From NCBI RefSeq assembly GCF_013626205.1, contig NZ_QHJE01000001.1, forward strand, positions 186,001 to 250,000: DNA of 64,000 nucleotides. The letters run 5' to 3'. Numbering within the stretch: the first letter of the stretch is position 1; every line of letters begins with the position of its first letter. The translations under genes and the position numbers were made by a program. A model generated the notes under the pieces. It made no database searches and was not told where the DNA came from. It was given only the letters and a program-made list of their open reading frames with translations. This DNA comes from Hyphomicrobium methylovorum (GTDB lineage Bacteria; Pseudomonadota; Alphaproteobacteria; Rhizobiales; Hyphomicrobiaceae). This document shows, piece after piece, positions 28,270-38,800 of this stretch.

Positions 28270-28938
28270 ATGGTCTCTACGAAATTTAGCGTCCTCGCAG
28301 GCGCAGCTATCGGCGCGGCATTGGTTCTGGGCAGCGCTGCGATGCCAGCCGCATCGGATCCGGCTTCGGATTCAATCGTCGTCGCTCAGGAAGAAACGGC
28401 GCCGCCCGCAGAGGCAACCGAACCTCAGGCTGCACCGGACGATCAATCGACCGACAGCACGGAAGCTCCGGCTTCCGGAGACGCGGAGCAGCCTTCCGCG
28501 CCGCCAGAGGATGATGCCCCATCAGCCGCACCGGCTCCGGAAAATGAAGCTCCGAGCGATGGTGACGGTGCGACTGCGCCTCCGAGCGACGATCAGTCTA
28601 CGAACGATCACTCGACGCATGAGCACCCGGATGCCGCCGCTGCAGATTCCGCCGCTCCGGCCGCCGCAAGCTCGGACATCAGCGCGACACAACTCAAGAT
28701 CGGCACGGCTGTATTCGGTTCGGATGGAACGCAGATCGGTGAGGTCAACCGCGTCAAGTCCGATGACTCCGGCAAAGTTCAGGAAATTCTTGTCACGCTC
28801 GGCGGATCGGCCAGCATCAACGCAAAGGTATTTGCGGTGACGGCTGATAAGATTGCCAACGTCGGAGACAGCGTAAAACTTTCGCTTAGCGCGGACGAGG
28901 CCAAGCAGCTGCCGGTCATCGACAACAGCAGCGGCTGA
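28270..28938 (+). CDS. Secreted low-complexity protein with C-terminal PRC-barrel-like domain
   Basis: The 222-residue protein has a signal peptide (about 1-32), a long acidic Pro/Ala/Glu/Asp-rich linker from about 38 to 135 (repeats of PPAEATEPQ and APSDDQS type), and a C-terminal domain from about 140 with LKIGTAVFGSDGTQIGEVNRVK, VQEILVTLGG, and VFAVTADKI. That domain has the short-strand, G-rich pattern of PRC-barrels that bind on surfaces. An export or wall-linker role is inferred. A terminator follows immediately. Confidence 0.7.
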   Translation: MVSTKFSVLAGAAIGAALVLGSAAMPAASDPASDSIVVAQEETAPPAEATEPQAAPDDQSTDSTEAPASGDAEQPSAPPEDDAPSAAPAPENEAPSDGDGATAPPSDDQSTNDHSTHEHPDAAAADSAAPAAASSDISATQLKIGTAVFGSDGTQIGEVNRVKSDDSGKVQEILVTLGGSASINAKVFAVTADKIANVGDSVKLSLSADEAKQLPVIDNSSG

Positions 28939-28965
28939 TCCCGCTCTCCACAAATGTTCATTGCA

Positions 28966-28996
28966 AAGCCGCGCTCCTCAAAGCGCGGCTTTTTTC
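28966..28996 (+). terminator. Intrinsic terminator of the PRC-barrel-like gene
   Basis: AAGCCGCGCT (28966-28975) pairs with AGCGCGGCTT (28982-28991), a 10-bp stem, followed by a T-run. It starts 28 bases after the stop. Confidence 0.93.
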
Positions 28997-29111
28997 TGTC
29001 CCCTTGGGCACAGACCAGTTCCGGATGCACTCGCTATGGCAATTTCGGAGCGGTGGGATTAGTCAATTCCCGTTCGCTCCGTCATCTGCTGAATTCCGGA
29101 GTTCATACGCA

Positions 29112-30962
29112 ATGCCCATTCATTTCCGCACTGTTCGCACGTCCGTCTTGGCAATGCTCGGACTGATCGTTGTTGCTTCCGGCCCGGCTCTCGCAGCCGA
29201 TGCCCTTGATGCCAGCAAGCTGCCGCGCGTCAGTGGTACCAAGGATGTATTCGCGAGCCCTGCCACCACGATTTTCACGACATCCACTCCGGTGGCGGAC
29301 TCGGCTGAAGGGACGCGCAAGGCGCTCACTGAAGACGGCTGGCAGCAATACGCGCCAAGTTCGACTGCGCAAGCGAACGAGACCATGTCGCTCGCATCCT
29401 TCAAAAAGGGCGCTCAAGGTCTCTCCGTTTACGTGACGGTAGCGCCAGCGCAGAACAATGCTACGAGCGTGACGTATTCGTTCGTAAATCTTATCAACGA
29501 CCTGCCGTTTCCGCCGCAGGCGACTGACATCTTCTACGATGACAATGTTCCGCGGCTGACCAGCGTAACGCCCGATGCCGTCGAAGCGGTTGCCGATTAT
29601 TTCCGCACGCAGTTGATTGCGCGCGGTTGGTCTCCATGGTCGAAGGAGCAAGAGGCGAAGGCCGCTGCTGCCGACGTAAAAACCGACAAGGGTTCGTTCG
29701 CGTACTACGTGCAGGACAACAAGAAGCCGCTGGTTCTGTCGTTGCAGCGCCACGATGACGGCAAGACCTCCGTCACTCTCGAAGCCATTCCACCGGAATT
29801 GATCGTGGCAAAAAAAGCTGCGCCGGTCGAAGAGCCGAAGCCCGCTCCCGCACCCGAGAAGCCCGACAAGATCGGCGACGCGATGGATGCGCTTGCTGCT
29901 GACATTATGGACCAGGCGCGCCGGGCAACGGCCGAGGCACTTCAGGGCGTCAAGGCTCCCTCGCCCAAACCGACACCAGAAAAAAGCGAGAGCGAACCAG
30001 CTTTGACAGCGCTTGCTGGCAACGCGGCAGCGATCCCGCTCCCTGCCAACGCCGAAGGCATCGAGACCGATAGCGGCCGGCTCGAATTCAATACGACGTC
30101 GAGTGTGCAGCAGGTCGCGGCGTTCTATCGAACGGAAATGAAAGCGCTCGGATGGTCGGAGCAAAAGTCCGTCATCAATCGCTCGAACATGACCGTGCTC
30201 GGGTTTCGCAAAGGCAGCGACGAGGTTTCGCTGACGATTCTGAAGATGGGGTCGTCGGTCAACGTGATGGGTACGGGTTCGGTCTTCAAAGCCGCGAATA
30301 AAACAGCTTCAGGCGAAGCGGCTTCGGGCGAAACTCCGTCTACTGCGGATCAAAGCAACGCGGCAGATGAACCACTCGTTGCAGACGAAGCCGGCGGGTT
30401 GCCGGTGCCCAAGCCGAATTCATTGAGCGGTAGCGAGTCGACGCCCTTCCGGCGCGGTGCCAATGCCAGCGTGCGCGCCAAGCTCGCGGCCGTTCTCGAT
30501 TTTTATCGTAGCGAGCTCGGCAAACGAAATTGGACTGAGGACACCGCAAAAGCTGTCGTCACCGCAGACCGAGCTGAGCTTCGTTACGCGACGCCGGATG
30601 GACCAGCCGTCCTGAAGCTCTCGCGCGCCAACGGCGAGACGATTGTCTCTCTGGCTATTCGCGAAGAAGCAAAAGCGAAAGCATCGGGCTTCATGCCGAA
30701 GCCCGGCCAAGTCACGATCCTGTTCGGCAATATTCTCGATACGCCCGCCACGATCACGATCGCTGGAAAGACTGTGAAAGTGAAGGCGGGTGCCGGGAAG
30801 AACGGGCCTGACGGTCCTAAGCTCGACGTCAAACCCGGCACCTACTCGTATTCACTTAAAGGCGCAGCGGGCGGCGACGCCGAACCTGTGACGGTCGGTG
30901 CCGACGAGATCTGGGGCCTCATGATCGGTCCTGGCGGTGTTCTCGCATTACAAATGTATTGA
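29112..30962 (+). CDS. Secreted protein built of repeated ~90-residue FYR...GW modules
   Basis: The 616-residue protein has a signal peptide (AMLGLIVVASGPALA). Related units recur: one near 60-150 with ALTEDGWQQ, one near 155-230 with VADYFRTQLIARGWSPW, one near 310-390 with VAAFYRTEMKALGWSE, and one near 435-530 with VLDFYRSELGKRNWTE. They are separated by Ala/Pro/Lys- and Glu/Ser-rich linkers. The last 85 residues (VTILFGNILDTPATI, KPGTYSYSLKG, GLMIGPGGVLALQMY) form a different domain. The role is unknown. The ATG at 29112 precedes a clear signal peptide. No ribosome-binding site stands out. Confidence 0.8.
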   Translation: MPIHFRTVRTSVLAMLGLIVVASGPALAADALDASKLPRVSGTKDVFASPATTIFTTSTPVADSAEGTRKALTEDGWQQYAPSSTAQANETMSLASFKKGAQGLSVYVTVAPAQNNATSVTYSFVNLINDLPFPPQATDIFYDDNVPRLTSVTPDAVEAVADYFRTQLIARGWSPWSKEQEAKAAAADVKTDKGSFAYYVQDNKKPLVLSLQRHDDGKTSVTLEAIPPELIVAKKAAPVEEPKPAPAPEKPDKIGDAMDALAADIMDQARRATAEALQGVKAPSPKPTPEKSESEPALTALAGNAAAIPLPANAEGIETDSGRLEFNTTSSVQQVAAFYRTEMKALGWSEQKSVINRSNMTVLGFRKGSDEVSLTILKMGSSVNVMGTGSVFKAANKTASGEAASGETPSTADQSNAADEPLVADEAGGLPVPKPNSLSGSESTPFRRGANASVRAKLAAVLDFYRSELGKRNWTEDTAKAVVTADRAELRYATPDGPAVLKLSRANGETIVSLAIREEAKAKASGFMPKPGQVTILFGNILDTPATITIAGKTVKVKAGAGKNGPDGPKLDVKPGTYSYSLKGAAGGDAEPVTVGADEIWGLMIGPGGVLALQMY

Positions 30963-30986
30963 GCGCGCCGAAGCGCGCTCACACAC

Positions 30987-32645
30987 TTATCGCTCGAAGC
31001 GTTTGAACTTGATGCGATGGGGCTCAACGGCCTCATCGCCCAAACGGCGCTTCTTGTCTTCTTCGTAGTCGGCGAAGTTGCCTTCGAACCATTCGACGTG
31101 GCTATCGCCTTCGAACGCGAGAATGTGCGTCGCCAAGCGGTCGAGGAAGAAGCGATCGTGCGAGATCACCACGGCGCAGCCGGGGAAGTCTTCGAGCGCC
31201 GCCTCGAGTGCGCCGAGCGTTTCGGTATCGAGGTCGTTCGTCGGTTCGTCGAGCAGCAGCAGGTTGCCGCCCTCTTTCAGAAGCTTCGCCAAGTGGACGC
31301 GATTGCGTTCGCCGCCCGACAGTAAGCCAACCTTCTTCTGCTGATCGGCGCCCTTGAAGTTGAACCAGCCGCAGTAGGCGCGGCTCGGAACTTCCTTCTT
31401 GCCGCCGAGCAGCATCTGGTCGAGGCCGCCGGAGATTTCCTCCCAGACCGTCTTCTTGTCATCGAGGTGCGCGCGGGACTGATCGACGTAGGCGATCTTC
31501 ACCGTTTCGCCGAGCTTGATGGAGCCGGAATCGGGTTGTTCGGCGCCGGTCAGCATCTTGAACAGCGTCGTCTTGCCCGCGCCGTTCGGACCGATAACGC
31601 CGACGATGCCGCCCGGCGGCAGCTTGAACGACAGATTGTCGATCAGCAGGCGATCGCCGAAGCCTTTGCTCAGATCCTCTGCCTCGATGACGATGCCACC
31701 AAGGCGCGGACCGGTTGCGATTTGAATGCTGGCGCGGCCCGCCTCCTCGCGGCCTGCTTCATCCGCGAGTTTTTCATAGGCCGTGATGCGTGCCTTGGAT
31801 TTCGCCTGCCGTGCCTTGGGCGACGACCGGATCCATTCGAGTTCGCGCGAAAGAGCTTTTTGCTTGCCCTCTTCCTGCGCCTTCTCGGTTGCTTCGCGCT
31901 TGGCCTTCTGCTCCAGCCAACCCGAGTAGTTGCCCTTCCACGGCACGCCCTGCCCGCGGTCAAGTTCGAGAGTCCACTCGGTGATGTTGTCGAGGAAGTA
32001 GCGGTCGTGGGTCACGAGGATGACGCAGCCCGTGTACTCACGAAGATAGCGTTCGAGCCATGCAACGCTTTCGGCGTCGAGGTGGTTGGTCGGCTCGTCG
32101 AGGAGGAGAATGTCCGGCTTCGACAGCAGAAGTCGCGTCAGCGCAACGCGGCGTTTCTCACCCCCCGACAATTTCGTGACGTCAGCATCGCCCGGCGGCG
32201 AACGCAGCGCGTCGAGCGCCTGCTCGACCTGCGCATCGAGATCCCAGAGATCCTGCGCGTCGATCTGATCCTGCAGAGCCGTCATCTCGTCCGCCGTCTC
32301 TTCGGTGTAGTTGGCGGCGATTTCGTTATAGCGATCGAGGATAGCCTTCTTCTCGGCGACGCCTTCCATGGCATTGCCAAGCACGTCTTTCGTTTCGTCG
32401 AGCTCGGGTTCCTGCGGGAGGTAGCCAACCTTGATGCCGTCCGCCGCCCAGGCTTCGCCGATGAAGTCGTCGATGCGTCCGGCCATGATCTTCAGAAGCG
32501 TCGATTTACCGGCGCCGTTGAGGCCGACTACGCCGATTTTCGCGCCCGGCAGAAACGACAGCGAGATGTCCTTCAGCACCTGCTTGCCGCCCGGATAGGT
32601 CTTCGACAGCTTGTGCATGTGGTAAACGTATTGGTGTGCGGCCAT
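30987..32645 (-). CDS. ettA: Energy-dependent translational throttle protein EttA
   Basis: The 552-residue ABC-F protein has two ATPase domains: Walker [10 protein letters not shown] (near 40) and GPNGAGKTT (near 355), signatures LSGGEKRR and LSGGERNR, and Walker [16 protein letters not shown] and [14 protein letters not shown]. The linker (P-site tRNA interaction motif) lies between them, with a Glu/Lys/Arg-rich stretch near 255-300. EttA binds the ribosomal E site and gates translation by ADP/ATP ratio. It lies between the repeat protein (convergent) and an upstream CPBP gene on the same strand. Confidence 0.95.
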   Translation of the reverse strand: MAAHQYVYHMHKLSKTYPGGKQVLKDISLSFLPGAKIGVVGLNGAGKSTLLKIMAGRIDDFIGEAWAADGIKVGYLPQEPELDETKDVLGNAMEGVAEKKAILDRYNEIAANYTEETADEMTALQDQIDAQDLWDLDAQVEQALDALRSPPGDADVTKLSGGEKRRVALTRLLLSKPDILLLDEPTNHLDAESVAWLERYLREYTGCVILVTHDRYFLDNITEWTLELDRGQGVPWKGNYSGWLEQKAKREATEKAQEEGKQKALSRELEWIRSSPKARQAKSKARITAYEKLADEAGREEAGRASIQIATGPRLGGIVIEAEDLSKGFGDRLLIDNLSFKLPPGGIVGVIGPNGAGKTTLFKMLTGAEQPDSGSIKLGETVKIAYVDQSRAHLDDKKTVWEEISGGLDQMLLGGKKEVPSRAYCGWFNFKGADQQKKVGLLSGGERNRVHLAKLLKEGGNLLLLDEPTNDLDTETLGALEAALEDFPGCAVVISHDRFFLDRLATHILAFEGDSHVEWFEGNFADYEEDKKRRLGDEAVEPHRIKFKRFER

Positions 32646-32777
32646 CAGGGGCGCCTCTGTGACTGAGCTTGAGGGTTTGGCGCCTTCTAGCCGATCGCGA
32701 GCGGTTCCTCAATTGCGATCAGGCACCGCAGATAGAATAGGAAGAATGGTGAGACTTCTCAAGGCGGCCTGCCGACC

Positions 32778-33521
32778 TCACCACGCGGGGTTTTTCACGC
32801 CCGTAAAGAAATAGACCCCGAGGCCGATGGTGAAGACGAGCCAGCCCCACAGCACGTGCTCGAAATAGACCGCCCAGAACGATCGCGTGCGCTCATAGCG
32901 CCAGGCGAACAACAATCCGACTGCGAAGGTGCCAACAACGGCGATCCAGTTGCGAAAGAGGACGTGTCCAAACCCGAACACGAACGCGTTGACGACGATC
33001 AGCGTCACGCGGCTTTTGAAGAGCGGTCCATAGCGATGGAAAAAGAAGACGCGATAGACACACTCCTGCGCCAGCACCGAGGTGAAGGGATAGAGCGTCA
33101 TGATCTTCAGCCACGTTCCCGGACGCTCAGCAGCTAGCGCGAAGAGACGCTCCGGCATGACAAGGGCGACTAGGCATCCGACGACGACGCAACCGATCAG
33201 GAAGATTTTGAGGATCGAGATCAGTGTTGCGCGCGTGATGCCGCGTTGTAGTTCACGACGGAGATCAAAACTCGGGTCGAACAGAAGGAACGCGGTGAAG
33301 CCGATCAGCACAGGCGGGAGCGCGTAGAACATCGGTACGCGAAAGTCATAGACCGCGATCCGCATCAGCCATGGCATGACGAGGAACAGCACCACGAACT
33401 CGATTATGAGCCTACGCCGTCTGTTGCCAGTCGGATGTTCCGCCTCTTCCGAACGCGCAAGGGTTCCGGCCGCCGCGAAACGCGTCTGTTGCTCAGGTTG
33501 GTTCGCGATGGAGGCGTCCAT
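32778..33521 (-). CDS. CPBP-family intramembrane metalloprotease-like protein
   Basis: The 247-residue protein has six or so membrane segments and the CPBP (ABI) motif order: QECVYRVFFFHRY near residue 153, FGFGHVLFRN near 185 and EHVLWG near 222. The usual first motif is EExxxR; here Gln replaces the first Glu. ATG at 33521 leaves an 8-bp gap after the ELM1 gene; an in-frame start at 33587 would overlap that gene by 58 bp. Function is unknown; relatives process membrane anchors or lipopeptides. Confidence 0.8.
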   Translation of the reverse strand: MDASIANQPEQQTRFAAAGTLARSEEAEHPTGNRRRRLIIEFVVLFLVMPWLMRIAVYDFRVPMFYALPPVLIGFTAFLLFDPSFDLRRELQRGITRATLISILKIFLIGCVVVGCLVALVMPERLFALAAERPGTWLKIMTLYPFTSVLAQECVYRVFFFHRYGPLFKSRVTLIVVNAFVFGFGHVLFRNWIAVVGTFAVGLLFAWRYERTRSFWAVYFEHVLWGWLVFTIGLGVYFFTGVKNPAW

Positions 33522-33529
33522 GCTTGCGC

Positions 33530-34564
33530 TCACCGCGCCGTTTTCGGATTGACGAGACCGGGCAGCAATTCGCTGCGCCGGCGCCACCGAAGCGCGATTT
33601 CCGCAGCAATGGTCTCGGCGGATAGCAGCGGCTCGTATTGCCAGTGTTCAAGCGGCGCGCCGGGCGGCGGCAATGGCCGCGTTACGCCGTGCGTCGCGAG
33701 CGCATCATGGAAGCGATCGAACTTTTCGGCTCGCCCCTCGGGCCGAAATATGTAGATCGGGCGTCCGGTTGCAGCGGCTTCGCAGGCCATGCTGACACTG
33801 TCCGCTGTGATGACGAACATGTCGGCGTGCGCGAGAAAATCGGGATACGGGTTGGCACCCGTTCCATCCCAGAAGAGTGCGTTCGATCCTGCGAGCGCTT
33901 CGCGGAGACGCGTCACGAGACGCTCCGGCGTTCGCCGAGAGGCCGTCACCATCAGGCCTGCCTGTCCGGCGAGGGCCGTCAAGCTCTCGGCAAGACGATC
34001 CTCGTCAGCGGCGCTATAGCGGAAGTCGCGGTTCGGTCCGCCGATCAGGCAGGCGATGCGCGGTTGCGGCAGCCGGGCAATGTCAGGGGGGCATTCGGCG
34101 CGCAGGTTTGCGATCCGCTCACGGGAAAACCGATGCGGCGCCGTCAGCGTTGTAATCACATTACCGCCGCGGCGGCGGTCGTGTTCCGGAACCCAGATAA
34201 GGTCCGCGCTTGCCGGAGCCGTTCGCGGGTCCATCAGGATTACCGTGTAGGTCGCGAGCCCGGCACGCCGCTTCAGAGCCCGAATGTAAGGCACGGTCGT
34301 CCGGCCCGTAGCAAATGCGAACGCGGGCCAGGGCGGCGCGTATGCTGATCCAGGCTGGCCGAAGCGCTCTCCCGGAGCGACGGGCCCCCAGGGCGCCAGC
34401 CACTTGAACAGGCCGCGCGGCGTCACGCGCTTGACCTCGGCTTTCAGCCCCAGCGCCTCTACGACCCCTAAGCACTGCGCCTCGTGCCCCGCCTTGCCAT
34501 CGGAGAAGATCCAGGCGGACGAGCCTTTGGGCAGGCGAACAGCGGGGGGCGTGGTGGATGTCAT
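33530..34564 (-). CDS. Mitochondrial-fission ELM1 family protein (predicted glycosyltransferase fold)
   Basis: The 344-residue protein has the ELM1 block SDGKAGHEAQCLGVVEALG near residue 21, then FATGRTTVPYIRAL, TVILMDPR, DLIWVPEHD, ACLIGGPNRDFRY, and the C-terminal TADSVSMACEAAATGRPIYIF, a GT-B-like nucleotide-sugar region. Members are widespread in alphaproteobacteria; the mitochondrial name comes from the plant homologue. The biochemical role in bacteria is unknown. It is cotranscribed with the CPBP gene by 8-bp spacing. It is divergent from the Lrp-type regulator, 139 bp away. Confidence 0.9.
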   Translation of the reverse strand: MTSTTPPAVRLPKGSSAWIFSDGKAGHEAQCLGVVEALGLKAEVKRVTPRGLFKWLAPWGPVAPGERFGQPGSAYAPPWPAFAFATGRTTVPYIRALKRRAGLATYTVILMDPRTAPASADLIWVPEHDRRRGGNVITTLTAPHRFSRERIANLRAECPPDIARLPQPRIACLIGGPNRDFRYSAADEDRLAESLTALAGQAGLMVTASRRTPERLVTRLREALAGSNALFWDGTGANPYPDFLAHADMFVITADSVSMACEAAATGRPIYIFRPEGRAEKFDRFHDALATHGVTRPLPPPGAPLEHWQYEPLLSAETIAAEIALRWRRRSELLPGLVNPKTAR

Positions 34565-34703
34565 AGCCGTCGTTGTGATGGGTCACGCGGGCGAAGTCGA
34601 GGCCGCACTGCCGAGCGCCCGTTTGCATCCGACTAATAAATCAAATGCAATGCGGGCCAACGACATTCCTGTTATTACTTATCGCATTCACGCACGAGGC
34701 CCC

Positions 34704-35192
34704 ATGCCGATAGAGCTCGACGCGACCGACTGGCGGATCCTGAAGGAACTGCAGGCGGACGGCCGAATGACAAACATCGCGCTGGCCAACCGAATCGGGC
34801 TTTCGCCGCCGCCGTGCCTCCGGCGTGTGCGGGCGCTCGAAGAGGCCGGGCTCATTACGGGCTATACTGCCCTTCTCGACGAGGTAGGGCTCGGCTTTGC
34901 GCTCACGGCCTTCGTCATGGTCCGTCTTCACAACCAAGCAGAAACCGATCTGCGCACGTTCGAGAACCGCGTGCTCTCCTGGCCCCTCGTCCGCGAAGCC
35001 TACATGCTCTCAGGCGAAAGCGATTTCATGCTGCGATGCGTGGCACGCGACCTGCCCGAGTTTCAGGACTTCGTTCTGACCGGGCTGACGGCCGCGCCCA
35101 ATGTTGCGAGCGTGAAGACGTTTCTGACGATCCAACGCACGAAGCGCGATCCGGGCGTGCCCATCGGTGGCACCGAGTCGAAGGGCACCTAA
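34704..35192 (+). CDS. Lrp/AsnC-family transcriptional regulator
   Basis: The 162-residue protein has an N-terminal HTH (MPIELDATDWRILKELQADGRMTN, NRIGLSPPPCLRRVRALEEAGLI) and a C-terminal RAM domain with FVMVRLHNQ, VREAYMLSGESDFMLR and KTFLTIQR. The length and the SGESDF motif fit leucine-responsive/AsnC proteins that sense amino acids. The start is the ATG at 34704 with GAGG just upstream. A regulated target is not obvious nearby; the divergent ELM1 gene is the nearest. Confidence 0.92.
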   Translation: MPIELDATDWRILKELQADGRMTNIALANRIGLSPPPCLRRVRALEEAGLITGYTALLDEVGLGFALTAFVMVRLHNQAETDLRTFENRVLSWPLVREAYMLSGESDFMLRCVARDLPEFQDFVLTGLTAAPNVASVKTFLTIQRTKRDPGVPIGGTESKGT

Positions 35193-35197
35193 TACGA

Positions 35198-35221
35198 CGA
35201 AGCCGCCTTTCGGCGGCTTCG
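35198..35221. terminator. Hairpin between convergent lrp-type gene and greA
   Basis: CGAAGCCGCC pairs with GGCGGCTTCG with a TTTC loop, six bases after the regulator's stop. There is no strong T-run on either side, so its efficiency as a terminator is uncertain. Confidence 0.55.
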
Positions 35222-35253
35222 CAATTCGATAGAGACAAGATCGTCGGACCCGA

Positions 35254-35727
35254 TCAGGACCAGGTGACTTTCAAGATCTCGAGCGTGCGCGTTCCCTTTG
35301 GGGTCGTAACGTCGACGCTTTCGCCCTTGTTCTTGCCAATGAGGGCGCGGCCAATCGGAGACGTGATCGAAATTTTCTTCTGGCGCAGATCTGCTTCCGT
35401 CTCGCCGACGATCATGTACGTGACCTTCTCGCCGGAATCCTCGTCCTGCAGCGCGACGGTGGCGCCGAACTTGACGGTGTCTCCGGAGAGCTTCGAGATG
35501 TCGATCACCTCGGCACGATTGAGCTTGTCTTCAAGCTCGGACACGCGGGCCTCATTGAGGCCTTGCTGCTCTTTGGCAGCATGATACTCGGCGTTTTCCG
35601 AAAGGTCGCCATGTGCGCGCGCTTCGGAAATGGCCGCGATGATACGCGGCCGTTCGACGGACTTGAGGCGCTGAAGCTCTTCTTCAAGGCTTTTTTGGCC
35701 TTCCAGCGTCATTGGGACCCGTTCCAT
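35254..35727 (-). CDS. greA: Transcription elongation factor GreA
   Basis: The 157-residue protein is a standard GreA. The coiled coil ends in [15 protein letters not shown], with the catalytic acidic pair Asp41 and Glu44 that activates RNA cleavage in stalled polymerase. The globular domain has [23 protein letters not shown] and [14 protein letters not shown]. The start at 35727 has GGAG upstream; the frame extends 11 codons further but without a site. A perfect 14-bp palindrome precedes the ribosome-binding site. Confidence 0.97.
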   Translation of the reverse strand: MERVPMTLEGQKSLEEELQRLKSVERPRIIAAISEARAHGDLSENAEYHAAKEQQGLNEARVSELEDKLNRAEVIDISKLSGDTVKFGATVALQDEDSGEKVTYMIVGETEADLRQKKISITSPIGRALIGKNKGESVDVTTPKGTRTLEILKVTWS

Positions 35728-35740
35728 GTTCTTCTCCAAC

Positions 35741-35754
35741 TGTCCGTACGGACA
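35741..35754 (-). promoter_or_regulatory. Perfect 14-bp palindrome before greA
   Basis: TGTCCGTACGGACA is fully self-complementary and lies 13 bases before the greA ATG, just upstream of GGAG. It has no loop, so it looks more like a protein-binding site than a terminator. Confidence 0.5.
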
Positions 35755-35872
35755 CTTCACGGAGCATAGGGCTCCGCCACAGATAGTTTTTCAAGGATTG
35801 CTAGACAGGGAAACGCAGCGGAATTTGGCCGCCCGGATCGAAAGCGTTCAGTTTATAATCATTTCGAACAGC

Positions 35873-38800
35873 TCAACGATGCGCGAAAGCCTGAAGTGGG
35901 GCCACTTGAAGCGTATCAGAATTTAACGCTCTTATGGCTCGGGTGACCGCAACCGTCCCCGCCAATGTTGTATAATAGGGGATGTGGTGAAGCAAGGCCG
36001 TGCGTCGGATGTCCTTGCTGTCGCTCAGGGCCTTAGACCCCTCGGTTGTATTAAAAACGAGCTGCACGTCGCCATTTTTCATCGCATCGACGATATGCGG
36101 GCGGCCTTCCAGCACCTTATTTATTGCGTCGCACGCAATGCCGTGACCTTCCAAATATCGTTTGGTTCCGCGCGTTGCGATGATCTTGAAGCCCATCGAC
36201 GCGAGTTCCCGAACGGGCGCCACGACACGTGCCTTGTCGCCTTCCTTGACGGAGACGAACACTGTTCCGCCCGAGGGAAGTTTTAGTCCGGCGCCAAGCT
36301 GGCTTTTCCCGAACGCCATGGCGAAATCACGGTCGATTCCCATGACTTCACCCGTCGAGCGCATTTCCGGCCCGAGAATCGGATCGACGCCAAGGAAACG
36401 TGCAAATGGGAATACCGCCTCTTTCACTGCGATATGATCGAACTGCGGCTTGCGCAGTTTGAATTCGGCGAGAGGCTTGCCAGCCATGACTTCCGACGCG
36501 ATCGCAGCAATCGGCAAACCGACGACCTTGGCGACGAAGGGCACCGTGCGGGATGCGCGCGGATTCACTTCCAGGATGAACACCTGGCCGTCCTTGATGG
36601 CGAACTGAACGTTCATCAGGCCGACGACGCGCAGCGCGAGCGCAAGCTCACGCGTCTGGCGTTCGAGTTCGGCGATGATTTCAGCCGAGAGCGAATGCGG
36701 AGGCAGCGAGCAGCCGCTGTCACCGGAATGGATTCCGGCTTCCTCGATGTGCTCCATGATACCGGCGATGAACGTGTCCTTGCCGTCGGCGATGCAATCG
36801 ACGTCCACTTCGACGGCGTCCGTCAAATAGCTGTCGATCAACAGCGGACGCTTGTCCGACACGAGAAGCTCTGACGGGCTATTGAGCGTCGCGGACAAGC
36901 GCGTGACATACCGGTCAATCTCAGCGCCGTCGTGGACGATTTCCATCGCACGGCCGCCGAGGACGTAGGACGGACGAATGACAACCGGGTAGCCGATCGT
37001 CTCGGCAACGGACCGCGCTTCGCCGGGCGTTCTGGCGATGCCGCTCTTCGGTTGGCTGAGTTTGAGCTTGTCGATCAGCACCTTGAAGCGGTCGCGGTCT
37101 TCCGCGAGATCGATGGCATCGGGAGAGGTGCCGAGGATCGATACGCCTGCCTCTTCGAGTGCGCTTGCGAGCTTCAGCGGAGTCTGACCGCCAAACTGAA
37201 CGATGACGCCCTTCAGTTTGCCGTTGCTGCTTTCGACGCGAATGATCTCGAGCACGTCTTCAGCCGTCAGCGGTTCGAAGAACAAACGGTCGGACGTATC
37301 GTAGTCGGTCGAAACGGTTTCCGGGTTGCAGTTGACCATGATCGTTTCGAAACCGGCCGCGGTCAGCGAGAAACACGCGTGGCAGCAGCAGTAGTCGAAC
37401 TCGATGCCTTGGCCGATGCGGTTCGGTCCGCCGCCGAGAATGATGATTTTTTCTTTGTCGGTCGGCGTGGCTTCGCAGACCGGCTCGCCGCTTAGGCCCG
37501 ACTCGTAGGTCGAATACATGTAAGCGGTGGGCGATGCGAATTCAGCGGCGCACGTGTCGATGCGTTTGAATACGGGCGTGACGTCGAGCGCCTGGCGCGC
37601 CTGGCGCACATCCGCCTCGCTCATGCGCGCGAGCTTCGACAAACGCGCGTCGGAAAAGCCTTGCGCCTTGAGCGCGCGGAACTGCGTTTTGGTTTTCGGC
37701 AATCCGTGCGCGATGACACGCGCTTCGGTGTCGATGATGGCCTTGATCTCCGAGAGGAACCACGGATCGATCTTGCAATACTGGTGGATTTCCTCGATCG
37801 AGAAGCCTTCGCGGAACGCCTGCGCGACTTTTAAAACGCGATCCGATGTCGGGCGGGATACGGCTGCGCGAACGACATTCTTGTCGTCGCCCTGCCCTAG
37901 CCCTTCAAACTGAATGTCGTCAAAGCCGGTGAGGCCCGTCTCCATCGAGCGCAGCGCTTTCTGCATGCTCTCCTGGAATGTGCGGCCGATGGCCATTGCT
38001 TCGCCAACCGACTTCATCGCGGTCGTCAGCGTCGTGTCGGCGCCGGGGAACTTCTCGAATGCGAAGCGCGGAATCTTCGTGACGACGTAATCGATCGTCG
38101 GCTCGAAAGATGCGGGCGTGGCGCCGCCGGTGATCTCGTTCTGAATTTCGTCGAGCGTGTAGCCGACAGCGAGCTTCGCCGCGACCTTTGCAATCGGGAA
38201 GCCCGTGGCTTTCGACGCAAGCGCGGACGAGCGCGAAACGCGCGGGTTCATCTCGATGACGACAAGGCGGCCCGTTGCGGGATTGACCGCAAACTGCACG
38301 TTCGATCCGCCGGTTTCCACGCCGATCTCGCGCAGAACCGCGATCGAAGCGTCGCGCATCATCTGATATTCTTTGTCGGTCAGCGTCAGAGCCGGCGCGA
38401 CGGTGATGCTGTCGCCGGTGTGAACGCCCATCGGATCGATGTTCTCAATGGAGCAGATGATGATGCAGTTGTCCGCCTTATCGCGGACGACTTCCATTTC
38501 GTACTCTTTCCAGCCGAGCAGGCTTTCGTCGATCAGGATCTGACCGACGGGAGACGCATCGAGGCCCGAGCGGACGATCTGCTCGAACTCTTCGCGATTG
38601 TAGGCAACGCCGCCGCCCGTGCCACCGAGCGTGAACGCGGGGCGAATGATGGCGGGCAAGCCGATACGATCGAGCGCGCGCATAGCTTCGACGAAACCGC
38701 TCGCGCGATCGTAGTCGACAACCTTGCCGTCCTGATTGCGAATCTCAGGCGACGATGCGATCGCGGCGCGCGGGCTTTCGAGGCCGATGCGATCCATGGC

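Noticed and set aside
31467-32666. Long plus-strand frame of 399 codons opposite ettA
   Set aside because: Antisense to a well-defined ABC-F gene; composition is Arg/Leu/Val-rich as expected for a shadow frame.
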